Below are positions 11,889-24,483 of a stretch of DNA of 64,000 nt, one piece after another. The stretch is from Phlebiopsis flavidoalba (Eukaryota > Basidiomycota > Agaricomycetes > Polyporales > Phanerochaetaceae): contig JAOCPU010000048.1 in NCBI GenBank assembly GCA_035772785.1, positions 124,001-188,000 on the forward strand. The letters run 5' to 3'. A model generated the notes under the pieces. That model worked only from the letters and a program-made list of their open reading frames with translations, did not search any database and had not been told where the DNA came from. Position numbers and translations under genes: made by a program. The first letter of the stretch is position 1, and each line of letters starts with the position of its first letter.

Positions 11889-12589
11889 ATGCCCACAGAG
11901 GGGGGGGCCAAAATCGACTCCGTTACCAAAGGAGATCATCAATCCGACCTCATCCCCCACATTGAACGTGTCGACACAAGCACAACCCTGATGCACGTCG
12001 CTTTATCGTTCAGTTCATAGCTTTGCTCTACCAAGGATATGCACCCGGGATTATCCAAGCTGATGATCAAGACTACGGGGTTTTGAACGAAGAGTACCGC
12101 TCAGCGGAGTTACGATACTGCATAGGAAGATGTAAAGAAGAGCAAGAAGCATCAGCATATCTCGACATATGGGACTTGCTGGGCGATCATGCTGGGAAAG
12201 AACTTCGACGCCGGTTCACTATCTCCCTTACCGGTGACATAGTGGGCGACGATAAAGGCAACGTGCGAGCAATCAAGCCAGAGTGGGTGAAGCCGTACAA
12301 CCGTGTCAAGAAATGGGCCAGGCAAATGCTTTGGGAGCAAGTCGGGATATGGAAGCATTGCCATGTCAAAGCAAAACGAGTTAGTGTCGATTGTCAAGGA
12401 GAACCAGGGAAAACCACCCCACAAATGGGACATGAAATTGGAACTTATGAGTTACATGCAGCTATGAGAGCGATGGGGACTTCGGAATCACTGATGGGGT
12501 GCGGGGATTGGTCCAAGGGCCCTGGCCTGACGGGTATTCCGAGGGATGCGACAGGCAAACCGATGATGATGAGGCCTTCGATGGGGTAG
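11889..12589 (+). CDS. hypothetical protein, orphan family (copy A)
   Basis: I do not recognise this protein. The ATG at 11889 sits in a good context (CCACCATG), 78 bases below a TATA box. It reads MPTEGGAKIDSVTKGDHQ and IPHIERVDTST. After a one-base slip it reads PDARRFIVQFIALLYQGYAP, then VLNEEYRSAELRYCIGRCK, EASAYLDIWDLLGDHAGKEL, EWVKPYNRVKKWARQ and GDWSKGPG, and stops at 12589. It is about 230 residues, charged, and has no signal peptide or membrane span. There is a paralog at 41453-42164. Shared blocks are DARRF, the RYC.G.C segment, the LGDHAGK segment, YN.VK.WAR and DWSKG. Conservation of these blocks in two diverged copies, with the promoter, supports a real protein-coding gene. Its role is unknown. 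Confidence 0.6.
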
Positions 12590-14154
12590 AAAGGCCAGGG
12601 GAGTTCTGTCATAATAGCGATAGCTTCTCCGGACGCCGGACGCGAAACCTTTAAGTCGTTAAATAGAGTATTAGTAGTTCCTTAGAAGTTGGACATCAAA
12701 CATGTCTACATCATAAGACTCACACGAGAGCACGAAACGAGTCCATACTGTCCGGTGGCTTCAGATATTTGCCACGACACATCGGCTTCATCTGATTCCA
12801 GAAAGAAGGATCCCCGCTGAAAAATGGGCCCCGTAAAACGACTCACCAGCGACCATGTCTGAGTTGTGAAAACTACCGTGAAAACTCAAACAGGCTTATA
12901 GCGGACGTAACATGACTTACTCGTGGCTCCCGCGGGAGAGAGCTCCTCGTTTCTAAGAACCTTGCATACGAATGAATCCTACGCTTTACGAGAATTTGTC
13001 GTATTACGCAAAGAGCCTGCAGGCTGCAGCCGAAAGTTTGCAGTAACGTCACGCGTGCTTGCATGGCCGTGGGAAAGGCCTGTGCGCCATCAGCGCATCA
13101 TCAATCAAGTCAATGTACCAATAGCGGGAGGGCGTCTCCTGCGACGTATGTTCTTTGCCCAGGACGATTACCAAAGGGTCCAAGCTTGCTTGTCACTTCT
13201 TCTCGTCGCGTCGGCCACCTAGCTCTCATTCTGCCTCTGAAGCTCTAATATTATGCTGATTATGGGTCTTCGTGACTCTTCGGTACCGTCGCTTGAAGTT
13301 GTGCATGACCTCAACGGCGTCCGTCACCCGAATGAAGCTCTGAATTCGAAAGAGATTGGAGACTACCCATGGGACACAGGTGCAGGACTGGCGGGCTATG
13401 ACACGTCACATAAGCCGCCCGCTTACTCTGTCATGACGTTCCCGCCATGGCTCCAGAAGTTCCGCCCCTCTTGACAGGAACACAACGTTCAACGTGTGAC
13501 ACTGCGAGGGACAGACATTCGAGCTCCAAAAACACCGTTTGGTCCCGCGGATATGCTCTCCACGAGACCTGGGCTATTTCTATGAAGGGGTCCAGACCTT
13601 CGTGGTGCGTTCTATTTGCTGCAATAAACAAGCCTAGTTCAAACACGTCTCACACAAACCGGGATTAGTGCATGCAACTGAAGCTGATTGAAGGTGTCAT
13701 TCGCACTTGTCGAAAGCTCCCACCCTGCGAGATGCACGTGAAAATCGAAATGGTCGAGAGATCAAGGTATGATAAGCCAAATTAGAAACTGGTCACGCTA
13801 TGACATCCATATATATGGAAGGTTTTATGTCATTAGAGTCCTACAGTATACATGGTATATATCCTCCCTGAGGCCGAGTGCGGACAGCTCTAGTGGCATC
13901 TTCAACAAATTTCAACGCTACGAACGTATGCTCTCCGAGTCTGCCAGATTTTGTCTTTCTGACCGAGGATCTCAGCGTCTCATGCGGGCAGTACAGTAGG
14001 GCAGACCGCACCGTTGACAGTTCTCACGCTTGTCGAAGGACGTGCTTAGGACCCGCCACCTTTGCAGATGACTAGGTCCTCACCCTCAGCACTGCCAATT
14101 CTAAAAACAAAGTCCTTGGCTGTGATCTCTTATATTGTGGCTCGATTATACACA
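12590..14154. other. intergenic; one weak open frame
   Basis: No gene is supported. A plus-strand frame at 13253-13474 (MGLRDSSVPSLEVVHDLNG, then GDYPWDTGAGLAGYD) has protein-like composition but no family that I recognise and no clear partner exons. It may be a remnant. Confidence 0.3.
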
Positions 14155-15946
14155 ATGACCCTACCGCCCCATGCCCACCTACACTTCTCATCGTCTCGAA
14201 CGGTCCTCGCATTGGGGATAAAGCTCTGATTGTCGCTCTTGGCTACCACTCTGAACCACCTAATTCCACAGTTTCCCATCTGACTGCATCTATACGTGAT
14301 GCCAGGGGCTTTATTGGACTCTTATTGGAGAAGGGTTATCTTGAGCAGAATATAACCCTCATGACTGACGAAGCGGAGGACGAGAGGATGAGACCCACCA
14401 GAGACAACATTGTACGTTTCCCTTCCTCTCTACTCCGTGTCTATGTCTCTCTGACCCGTGCTTTCAATCGTACCCCAAGTTCAGAGAATTAGACAATTTC
14501 ACCCGAGACGTGGGTGGCTGGCGATCGCCGTGTCTTCTCATGTAAGTATTTATAAAATACGATCGAGGGAGAACCACTGACATGAGGAGAACTTCCGATC
14601 ATTTAGTTGGCGGCCACGGCTCTCAAGTCATTAGTCCCATACTGGTGAAGAAGACGACAATCTGGACGAAGGTTTGTACGATTATGTACATTCAGGCACT
14701 ATCACACTCACCTCTCGAATAGCTATACTCGTACATGGTCATAAAGGATGGCCCCGTCGACCAGGATGGACGCCCTCTAGATCCCCGGGAAATTGCTCTA
14801 GACCATCCTGACCAGGAGAAGCTCCGGGGTATCATCACTGATAACGTACGTGTAGCTCTCTTTGCCGGATAGAACGCGAATACATCCTTAAGCAGGAGCT
14901 TCATGAACGACTTGTGAAGAAACTGAATGGCACCAGTTCTCGACTGATTGTGAGCAGCGTTCTCCTTCCATCGCAACTGCTTGATTCTCATCTGCTTTCC
15001 CGGTAGGCTATATTCGACACTTGCCATTCCGGCACAATGCTTGGTGCGATGAGTTTTCGTCTTCTCCATGATGTATTCTAACACGCGTTTTCACCATTCA
15101 AGATCTCAATTATCATTGGAAATATAAGAACTCACAGTTTATCACCGTACCGTCACCGCTTGTGCGATGTGAGCTATCTCGTCGTCTATCGTGTCAATTG
15201 ATCGTGTATATATAACGCCGTTTCGTGTAGCCCCCAAGTCCGCCGGTCTCAAACTCCTAGGCTCCCTCCGTCGCGCAAACGGAAAAACCTTGCCCAAGAC
15301 ACAGACATCCGAAGATGCTCGCATCTTGAATGGCCCAAGCAAGGAGAACACATACTACCCATGTCTCCCGAGAATCACAACAATCGTCCTCTCTATGACG
15401 AACCAAGCGATGCAAAAGCTGACATTGTATGAGTCGATGGCCTGCAATACCCTGTCTCAAATCTAACTGCACTGTTGGCACAGTATTCGCTCTCATCTTC
15501 CGAGGACAGTCAACAAGCAATCGATATTAACGGTGTGAGCATGTTGTCGGGTACGTTTTTCCCTCAGACCACCAATTTCCGCTCGTACTGACATGCAAGC
15601 CCTCAGACGTCTGACACAGCTTCTAAGGTCAAGGGGGATACACCAGTTACCATTCGTCAACTTATGCTTGATCTTCAGTAAGTATCACTTCCGTCCTCAA
15701 GCCACGGCTTGGTTTGACGCTGTTTGTAAGGCATCAACTGGACACATTACGCGGAGATAGCTTCCTAAAGAGCGACATGGCGCGCGAGAAGGGCAAATCT
15801 TGGGCTGAGGCGGTCCTTGCGAAGTTGAAGAAACTGCAGTTTACGCAGGTAGGCACACGTATTCGTCGAGCGCACCATATGCTTAGTGCTCTCGTCAAAT
15901 CCCATAATGATGATTCAAACAGTTTGGTCCCAAACTAGATCGGTGA
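14155..15946 (+). CDS. metacaspase-like cysteine protease (MC1)
   Basis: This is a caspase-fold (peptidase C14) protein of the metacaspase type. In fungi such proteins cleave after Arg or Lys and act in stress and cell-death responses. The p20-like part reads DKALIVALGYHSEP, SHLTASIRDARGFIGLLLE, KGYLEQNITLMTDEAEDE, then an intron. GDRRVFS joins across intron 14542-14606 to FGGHGSQ, which carries the catalytic His. Later come DGPVDQDGRPLDPREI and QELHERLVKKLNG. Just after another intron comes AIFDTCHSGTMLG with the catalytic Cys. The tail reads SLSSSEDSQQAID, TPVTIRQLMLDLQ, DMAREKGKSWAEAVLAKLKK and FGPKLDR, with the stop at 15944-15946. At least three frame slips occur. The start at 14155 is the nearest ATG upstream but needs one slip, so exon 1 is uncertain. 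Both catalytic residues are present. Confidence 0.8.
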
Positions 15947-16757
15947 GCTGCTTTCTTTTGGCCTTTTTGGAAAGGACGTACTGACACCAGTCCAATGGCA
16001 TAGGCACCACACAAGAAATTCAGCCTCTAGCTAAGGACACATTATCCCATGAATATTGGACATCTATCTACCTATACCCGGACTAGTACTTATACCCTAA
16101 CCGCTTAAACGCCCACCTGCGCATCCATAGATACCCTTCGGGTGGACAGATATGCTAAATGACTCAGACTCTTCGACACTGACACTCACCTATTTACACA
16201 TTCGTATCTCACGCGGGTGGATGTATGAATCGTATCTGACGTTATCTAAGCTTCACATCGTGACTAGATTCCCGTCCAATTATACGATGCGCGAAAGAAC
16301 TTGCCCGATCATGCTAAGAGTCTTTCTATTGCGAAGGCATCCGCTCGTGCGATTCAAAGTGCTTATATTGATTATCCCTGTCTTCCCTTCTGCGGAATTC
16401 ACGAGCCGTCATGGCGAAGTCTACAGTCAATATTTTGATGTGAACATACCGTGAGTGTACATTTTTGCACAATGCTTGAACCACTAGGCATGATTCAACT
16501 GACTTTTGTGCCGAAATTCACAAGGCTCGAGCTGGAAATACAAACCAGACGTCGTTTAAACCTTTGATATCAAGCTGCGGCTTGAATCTCAACCATGACC
16601 AATGTTCGATATAAGTCAACGGAAATGGTATTCCGAAATCCAGGATGCATGGAACCAGATGTCGGGGCTTGTGAAGTGTCAGATGCTAACCATCGAACTT
16701 CGCTGACACACTAGCTCGGAAACAAAGGAGCCCATCCTCACATGAGAGGACGCCGAA
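15947..16757. other. intergenic between tandem metacaspase-like genes
   Basis: These 811 bases between MC1 and MC2 hold no recognisable exon. The 100-codon frame at 16152-16454 has no motif. The region presumably carries the MC2 promoter. Confidence 0.4.
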
Positions 16758-18679
16758 ATGGAGGCTTCAGCTTTAGTATATAAAGAAACCAGGACTTATC
16801 AGCGGCTTCTTCCCGGCGATGACGATATGGTGTCGTTGGGACTCCATCCTTTTAATGACTCCTACAAACGACACAAGGCCCTCCTCATCTCACTCGAGTA
16901 TCGGCGGCAGCCTAAAGAGGATTCGATCCAGCCACTCAGTACACCTCATCGGGATGCCTTGCAACTGAAAGATTTTTTGATCAGCGAGGGTTATCATGAA
17001 GAGAACATCGTTCATATGATGGACGACAACACGCATAAAGAAATGATTCCAACGAAACCAAACGTAGTGTGTACTACTCATCACTGCTGACTGTGTACGC
17101 CTTTTTGCCCCCACACTAACATCAAGATAGCTGCGACAAATTGAGGAATTTGTCAGCAATGTTCAGCCTGCGGATCGACGCGTATTCTTCTGTGAGCTCA
17201 TCTTTCAGTATTCTGACCGAATCGAAAGTCGCGTGATTCTTATCATACGCTCAGACGCAGGCCATGGCTATCAACTTGTCAACAACAAAGGCACTGAATC
17301 TGACTCCAGAGACGAAGGTGCGTGCTGAGCACGACCACATACTGTTGGGCATTCGAACATGCTCTCTCCCAGTCATGCTACTTGCGGGAACAAAGGCGCA
17401 CCGCTAGATGATCACGGACGGCCACTTAATCCAGAACTATTGAGGGAGCTTCCACTGGAGGATGAACGTAGAAAGGACTTGGAGGAAAAGCTGAAGGGGG
17501 TTTTAATGGATGACGTCAGTAATGCAAGGCCGTCCGAAAAATTCGAAAACCAATATCCTCCAGGAATTACGGGAACTGCTCGTCGACGCGATGCCCCCGA
17601 GATCAAGTCTTACGGTTAGTACACATGTTCGATACGACTTATCGTTGATAACTGAGCTGTCTTCATCTCAGGCTATCATAGACACTTGCCACTCAGGAAC
17701 TATGCTCGGTGAGTTTGATCGTGGCCTCACAGGTCTCTGTTGTTAAATGCAGGATGTGAAAGACATGACCTACAACTGGACGTATAGTCAAAAGATGTCC
17801 GCTTATATGTCAAAACCCGAATACCACGAGGGTAAGCCTATGGATCTTGTAACTCAAGTCATACGTGCACATTGATGTGCCTTGCGCGTGTAGGTCGATT
17901 CATAACCCAAGCCAGGCGGATTTGCCAAAAGATCTTGCCTGCTCCCATCCTCCGCATCACTAACTTCTGCTTGTCTATAATTGCATTTGCGCTTGATAGC
18001 TATTATTATCTATTCGATCCGAAAGCAAAATCTACTGTGGTGAGCAGCGTTATGACTGTCATTATTCAATGATAACTGTCACGCACATTGTAGATATCGA
18101 TTTCTTCAACGGAAGACCCGCAACAGGCTTGGGAGCGTGGGGAAACAATGACGTCGGTTAGTACCAAACCGGCTGCCGTGAAGAAAAGCTCTTATATCAT
18201 ATTATGCTCTAGGCACTGATTAAAGAACTATCCTCGAAACGAGGTACCACATATACTCTCGAGGAGCTGATGGAAGGCCTAAGGTACTACTTTTCTGAAC
18301 CGACCCGTTTGAGATTTTGACGCAGTTCAGCAGAAACTCCACGTGTAATCATAGAGTGAAAGACGTACAGAATCAACTGCGTAACCAAGGCGAGAGTGAA
18401 GAAAAGATAGCAGCCATCTCAAAACAGATCGAGCTGGTACAGCTTCCTCAGGTGAGCTGTTCAAGTTCCTTTAGATTTGCGAGTAGTTAACGCGGACCTC
18501 CAGTTCAGCTCCCTTTCGAGAAGGGTATGCAAGCTTTCACATCAGTACTCATATTCAAAAGTCACTGACATGTTGATGTTTCGTTCGTCAGGCAGCCAGA
18601 CAAGTCTTTCGGCTTTGACCAGCCTCAGGCTGAGCAGCGGTGGGGTCTGCAGAATTTTAAGCCTCGAGTCGTTGGATGA
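16758..18679 (+). CDS. metacaspase-like cysteine protease (MC2)
   Basis: This is a second peptidase C14 gene, in tandem with MC1. Exon 1 reads MEASALVYKETRTYQRLLPG and SYKRHKALLISLEYRRQ, then STPHRDALQLKDFLISEGYH, EENIVHMMDD. After an intron it reads LRQIEEFVSNVQPADRRVFF. Intron 17192-17254 splits a Tyr codon, giving FFYAGHGYQLVNN with the catalytic His. An intron after SDSRDE leads to DDHGRPLNPELLRELPLED and, after further introns, AIIDTCHSGTMLG with the catalytic Cys. The p10-like end has ISISSTEDPQQAWERGETMT, LIKELSSKRGTTYTLEELM and a final PDKSFGFDQPQAEQRW to FKPRVVG, with the stop at 18677-18679. Introns fall at the same points as in MC1 (His loop, after DE, before the Cys), so the two are tandem paralogs. 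The ATG at 16828 is an alternative start. There is at least one frame slip near 17390. Confidence 0.88.
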
Positions 18680-19003
18680 TATGTGTCATAAAGATGAACT
18701 TCTGAAGAGAATATGAAAGAGACCTGCGACACTATACAATGCGATAGTCAGTATCGAATCTGAAAACGTGCGACATGAGAGCGGGGATGACATGGTTGCA
18801 GCCATTTGAAACTGTTACTTCCCGATTGGGATTTCGGTGCTGTGTTTGCGAAGCACAAATAATCCACAATCAACGCAAATAAGACGCTGTCTCGCGCCGC
18901 CGCGACAACGTCTTCTGTGCTGTTGCTCGTTCGCATAATTCACTTTAGCATCTTCACCATCACCACCCAATACACGATTATCACGCTTATTGCAGAGTGA
19001 AGC
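18680..19003. other. short intergenic region, BUB3 promoter
   Basis: These 324 bases lie between the MC2 stop and the BUB3 start. No gene is seen. They must carry the BUB3 promoter. Confidence 0.4.
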
Positions 19004-20580
19004 ATGGCTGGTAGGATCACTTCTCTTCGTGTATCATCCCTCTCTCATTGATTCTATTAGAGCAATTTGAACTCTCCTCACCTCCATTTGACGGCATATC
19101 TTTCCGTACGTTTCTCGCCCTCAAGCCCCTCACAACTTCTGGTTGCATCATGGGACACGGTGAGTACTATCTCTCTGCGGACAGGTGCGGTCGATTCGTC
19201 AGGTCGCCTCAGTCGAGCACACGCACTCCTCGATCCGTCTGTCATTCCGCATTCTTCGTGTGTATGCGGTGTAGGTTCTAATCAGGTCGATGTCGAATAG
19301 CAATTGCCGCTTGAATGAGCTGTCCTCGTTTATCGTGACTGTTGACAATGTGCGTACGACCTCGGCCTACCCGCCTGTCCGCAGCTCATCGGGTGACTCA
19401 TTCTAACCATCTTCACTACAGACTGTGAGGCTATACGACGTAGAACAAAAACGAACAGAAGGCAAAATTTGATCACAGGGCGGCAGTCCTCGCCACTTGC
19501 TTTGGGGACAATGAGCATGCGTTTAGTGGAGGTCTTGACACGTCCGTTAGAGAGTGCGTATAGACAAGACATTCAGAGCGCGCACATACTCACTTAGGGG
19601 CCATAGACTGGAGCTGAACACGGAGAAGATTAACAACCTTGGTCAACACTCAGACTCCATCTCCAGCATGAACTACTCACGAGATCTGAGTGAGTCGATT
19701 CAACTGGTCCTCTCTGTTCACGCCTAACTCGCATCAGACACTCTCATCACTGGCTCCTGGGATCGCACTGTGCGCTTTTGGGATCCACGCTCTCCTAACG
19801 CGCAACAATCGTCACACTCCTTGCCCGAACGCGTCTACCAAATGGACCTCGTGAACTACAACCTTGTCGTCGCTATGGCTAGCCGTTTTATTCCACATCT
19901 ACGACATCAGGAAGATGGATGTGCCAGCGCGAAAAGTCGGGAGAGCAGTTTGAAGTTTTTGACGAGAGCCTTGGCTTGCATGTCCGACGGACAAGGTGAG
20001 TGCATTCTTGCATTCGTGCACTCAATATGCTAACTGTGACTCCAGGCTATGCTACTGCTTCTGTTGAAGGAAGAATTGCTGTTGAGTACTTCGAACCCAA
20101 GCCCCGAGGCCCAGGAGAAGAAGTACGCGTTCAAGTGCCATCGCCAGACTATTGATGACACGGATCACGTCTGGCCTGTCAACGCCCTGGCGTTTCCATC
20201 CCATGTAAGTGATCTCTATGCTACCCGCTTATGTCTCAACCTACAATGAACTCGCAGCTACAACACCTTCGCTTCTGCCAGGCTCTGATGGTACCGTCTC
20301 TATCTGGGACCATAAGCTGAAGAAGCGGCTGCGTCAGTACCCGAAGTACCACTCCGCCGTTCCTTCGATTGCTTTTCAACTGCGACGGAACCAAGCTGGC
20401 TGTAGGTGTCAGCTACAGCCTGGGACGAGAGGAGAGGAAGGTGTGCAAAGAAGGCCGAGCGACCAAGTGTATTCATCCGACACACGGGTGATGAGGTTAA
20501 GGTATGTGGTCCATTCGTCTTGAGGGTTCGCTCATTACTCACTCTATGCTTTATAGCCCAAGGGCTGGACTGGAAATTAG
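19004..20580 (+). CDS. BUB3: mitotic spindle checkpoint WD40 protein BUB3
   Basis: This WD40 beta-propeller binds the GLEBS motifs of BUB1/BUBR1-type kinases and brings them to unattached kinetochores. Exon 1 is only ATGGCTG. Intron 19011-19060 follows, giving [16 protein letters not shown]. Next come [181 protein letters not shown], and a last exon PKGWTGN with the stop at 20578-20580. The order, the [10 protein letters not shown] segment and the length match BUB3 across fungi. At least four single-base insertions break the frame, for example TTT at 19101-19103 and TTTT at 19886-19889. As the gene is normally single-copy and essential, these look like sequencing errors. Confidence 0.95.
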
Positions 20581-21728
20581 TCTTTTCCAATCATTTTGCT
20601 CCGCATGTACCGTCCCTCTCCACCCCGACATGTGATCAATACATTCTGTTAACAAATTCTTTGACGCGGCTTTCGCTTATGCGTGCTGACGTTGGAGGCA
20701 AACATAAAGCGCCATTTGTTTGTACGGTGAAGTCCGACCATGAAATATTCACTAATCAAATGCGTAGCTGAAAAGTTTCAATTTTCGTTTTGCGTTGTGG
20801 CCAGCAAGCATAATTTTTTCTCCCCCTTGTTCATGTGGGCCACGTAGGGAAATTTAATGTCCAAGGTAAACTCAGGCCGGCATACAGATGTACCCTCCAC
20901 CCCCGGAAGTGTTGTCGGGGGTAACTCTGGCAAAGTCGATCCTGATACTGTTTTATGTAATTACCATTGGGTAAGTAGACTCTGATGCCTCGTTGATGGG
21001 GTCGGGACAACTCATATGTAGACTGCGCTCTGTGTTTCTCGCCATTTCCTCGTTGAAACCCGACGATCCCGCAATCCCATTGAAAACACTTGGAACAAAG
21101 TCACACAGTCGTACAACATGGCCTCTTGATCTACTGGAGCACCTGGACCAGTGACTTCAATGAAGTCAATCTTCGTGATGCGAGATGGAACGCCTTGTTG
21201 TTGCAACGCAACCGTGGCGTGATATAGCCGTAATGACGTTTTGTGTAACATGTGCGCGTGCAGCACGTCAGCCTCGTCTGCGTGCTCGCTGCAGTGTCAT
21301 AGAAACCGGGTGCGGGGGGGATTCGAGAAAATGCAGTGCAAATTTTGTCGTTGTTACTGAGGGCCGTGGGCGCGTTCCCCAGGCGGCATCAAGAACATGT
21401 CCGCGGCGCACGCGAGATTGCGACAGAGGCCGCTGAATGAGCGAAAACGACATGCGATACAGCGGATTGGCAGATGACCTTTCCTCACTCCAGTGGGCTG
21501 GGGCGGGGGCTTCTATCTGGCAAATGCCGGACGCTCGCATATTAGGACCTCCTCGCACATGGGTAGATAAACGACCACCCATCTTCGCAGCAATCCCTGT
21601 TGCGTCTGTCCTTGGTCCGCTCCGCGACGTCTGGTCCCTCGATTAAACGACATGGCGTCATTGACTATGACTGTATGCCACTGTTTTCAGGAAGCGCAAT
21701 CGCCGGTCTCGTGACAGTGTTCACCCCG
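20581..21728. other. intergenic, permease promoter region
   Basis: This is about 1.15 kb between the BUB3 stop and the next permease start. The open frames here (21012-21646, both strands) carry no motif. I see no gene. Confidence 0.4.
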
Positions 21729-24483
21729 ATGAACGAAGGCCCAGTGTCCGTGGAGAGAAGGAGGCCCCAGGACAGAGAGTCGGTCTCTGTTCTCAAAGGC
21801 GGCCAAGGGACTCTGCGCGGTCGTCGAGACGGAAGCCGTGAGCCCCTGGTGTCACTGACCCTGGAAGAAGGTGCGGTATCTAGATTGGGCTAGAGAGAGA
21901 TCGCCTCACTGACAGTCATCCAGATGCGGCTGGTGGTATGGGTCGTCCATCTCGGTGTTTTCAGCTGTACGATGTTTAATGTGAGTGTGAACGTCCACGT
22001 CTCGTGATCGTTTGGTTCTCAGGTTCGCGACAGCGTCGTATCGATATCATCGGGACTGGTATCTTCTCCACACGCGTCCCCTCGTTTCTGGGCTCGCGTG
22101 GGCTCCGTCGTGCCATGTGTGTGTGCATGCTTCTGGGTCCGTCGTCTTTAACGCTATATCGTTCCTGCGGCTTGGTTTCATATGGCTGGGAGTAGCGGCA
22201 CCAATGTACCCACGGGAGTGTGAGGAGCAAGAAAGGTGGGATAAACCTCACTACGAGATGACCGTGTCTACAAACACCAAATAATCACACTGGACGAGCA
22301 GTGCGTGAAGTAAGATATCGTACGCAGCGAACGGCACACTCACCGGATCTTTGCGAACACACACACACACCGGCGAGCTAATAATCCGTGGATGTCATAG
22401 TGAGTCTCTAGCTCTGTGTTCGTTTCTGCGGGAGAATCTCATGGTATTTTGTAGGTGTGATCGTGCGGAGGGTTCGCAAGTACGAGCGCACTCTCACGTC
22501 TGATCGGGAGACGTGGACTAACTCGCGCCATGTAGTATTCTGATTGCAGCGGGACAAAGAGGCGACGCGCTGGGCCGAGCGAGGCATTGCCCTCGGAGGT
22601 TCGTAAATCAAAATACCGTCGGGTCGCATGCTGACCTCGTTCTAGTCATCTTCTTCTTCGTTACCATTCTGCACGGCTTCGTTATCACCCCACGGCTTCG
22701 GAGTCTAATCTTATGAATGTGAGAAGATCGTGCCGTTACTCTATCCCATGTGCTACCACTTTTAACTGAGAACTCAGGGGCCTCAGCGTCTTCAAGATCG
22801 TCATTCTGCTCTTTGTGGTAATCACAGTACCACTAGGGCATGGGCATAGCTCGCTTATATGCAGCAGACGTTCTTCTGACAGGAAGCTTTAGGATGGGTT
22901 TCGTTTCCTGGGAGGGGGAGGTCACACGCGCGTCGCAGGGATCTCATGCCAATTTTTTTCGCTCCTCTTTTCCCCATGCTTTCGCCGGGAGCTCTCACAG
23001 CAGCAACGACACAACTATGTGTTTTTTTATTTTTTTCTTTTATAAATTTATATTTAAGTCTTTTCGGCAAGCTTGTGATTCCGTTCGGCGCGCTGATGTC
23101 GCTCCGTACGTACGCTACAGCGACTTTCAAGGTTCTGAACGCGTATGCCGGATGGTCAAACGTTAACTATGTCTTGAACAACGTGAAGAACCCCGTCCGG
23201 ACGCTTAAGATTTGCCGGTCCTCTGGGGTTGGGCATCTGTGCGGTATTATACTTGCTCGCTAACGTTGCGTATTTTGCGTAAGTGCATTCATACCTCTGT
23301 GTATGCTATCTAGCTTAATGATTTCCATAGCGCTGCGACAAAAGAGGAGATTCCTCAAGTCGGGAGTCACAGTCGCTTCGCTGTTCTTCCGCAATGTGTT
23401 CGGCGCGCAAGCTCAGAAAGCTCTCACCGTCTTGTTGCGCTAAGGTACGAGATGCGAAATTCATGCTGATTCGACCATCTGTTCACATTTCTTCGCAAGT
23501 GCCCTCGGAAACGTCATTACCATAGTAAGTGCAGAAGCTTCCACAAACGACAAATTTGTAACCTCAGAGTTCAGACGTTCGCCGCATCACGCGTTAACCA
23601 AGGTAAATATTATCTTCGCGCCTGCATCGTACCATGCTGACTTGGAGATTACACAGAACTGGCTTCGCCAAGGAGGGTATTCCATTGCCTTTCGGCAGCC
23701 GCTTCTGGGCATCGAACTGCGCGGACGCCGGCAAGTCGCCGCTCCCGGGTCTGATCGTCCACTTGATCCCCTCCGTCATCGTCATCCTCGGGCCCCCGCC
23801 AAGCGTCGCGTACCCGTTCATTCTGGACGTCGAGGGGTACCCACAGCAAATGTCATCAACTTCTTCATCGTAGTTGTGCGTGTTTTTACATTCATATGGC
23901 TATATACGTGGCTGAAAGTGTTTTACCAGGGTCTTTCTGGATGAGGTGGAAGAAGCCAGACGTACGGAGACCGTTCAAAGGTGAGCACTACCCGTGAACG
24001 CGCATATACCCATCCTTACACTGCCGTGCAGTAGTGGGTGGCCCATCGCCGTATTCTTCCTCGCCGCCTCAAAAAAAAAAGAAAAAAAAAATGAAGAAAA
24101 AAGAAAAAAAAGTATTCCCGTACGTACCTCTCCACCCATCCCACACCTCTCGCTACCTCCCCCAGTGCTCGTCGCGCCCTTCCTGCGCCCCGCAAACAAA
24201 GTGGGCGACACGCCGCCGCTGCCGTACTACCTGTACTGCTCGTGTTTCGTCGGCATCGGCGTCATGGCCGCGGGCCGTGCTTCCTCTACTGGGCGGGCTG
24301 GCGCATCATCCTGACCGCGGGTGTTCGGGTACGAGCTCGTCCCGCGCAAGGAGAAGCTCCCGGATCGGGACGGTCATCACGCTGGTGAGTTCGCTCTGTG
24401 TGTGTTCGTGGCTCGTGGCGCGTGTGCTGAGGCGTGTTGCTGTAGTTCTCTCGCGGCGGAAGATACAAAAGGAGGTGTCGTGA
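21729..24483 (+). CDS. APC-family permease, high-affinity methionine (MUP1/LAT)-like
   Basis: This is a plasma-membrane amino acid transporter of the LAT/MUP1 branch, and methionine uptake is the usual role in fungi. The start at 21729 gives a hydrophilic tail (MNEGPVSVERRRPQDRESVS, later GSREPLVSL). The core begins with IIGTGIFST. After several introns come a short GNSVVF-like stretch, GLSVFKIVILLFVVIT and the diagnostic NAYAGWSNVNYVLNNVKNPV and RTLKI. Then come ATKEEI, KSGVTVASLFFRNVFGAQ, KEGIPLPFGSRFWASN, LPGLIVHLIPSVIVILGPPP, SVAYPFILDVEGYPQ, VAPFLRPANKVGDTPPLPYY, VFGYELVPRKEKLPD and FSRRKIQKEVS, with the stop at 24481-24483. The C-tail is a typical short cytosolic end. Many introns and frame slips make exon borders approximate. 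An A-rich tract at 24071-24111 interrupts a late membrane segment. Confidence 0.85.
24071..24111 (+). repeat. A-rich low-complexity tract inside the methionine-type permease gene
   Basis: This is a 41-base tract of A with scattered G and T. It lies between the codons for FFLAA and those for VAPFLRP. A GTATTC donor follows directly and a CCCCAG acceptor lies about 50 bases on. It is either part of an unusually A-rich exon edge or sits within an intron whose donor I misplace. Confidence 0.6.

Larger units (their letters stand above)
8060..12589. repeat. block A of an inverted duplicated gene triplet
   Basis: Three adjacent genes, MYND-finger (-), APC permease (+) and an orphan protein (+), recur as block B at 41453-46173 in mirror order with each orientation flipped. 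The proteins are clearly homologous but diverged, and the non-coding DNA is not obviously alike. This is therefore an old segmental duplication rather than a recent copy or an assembly fold-back. Confidence 0.85.
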
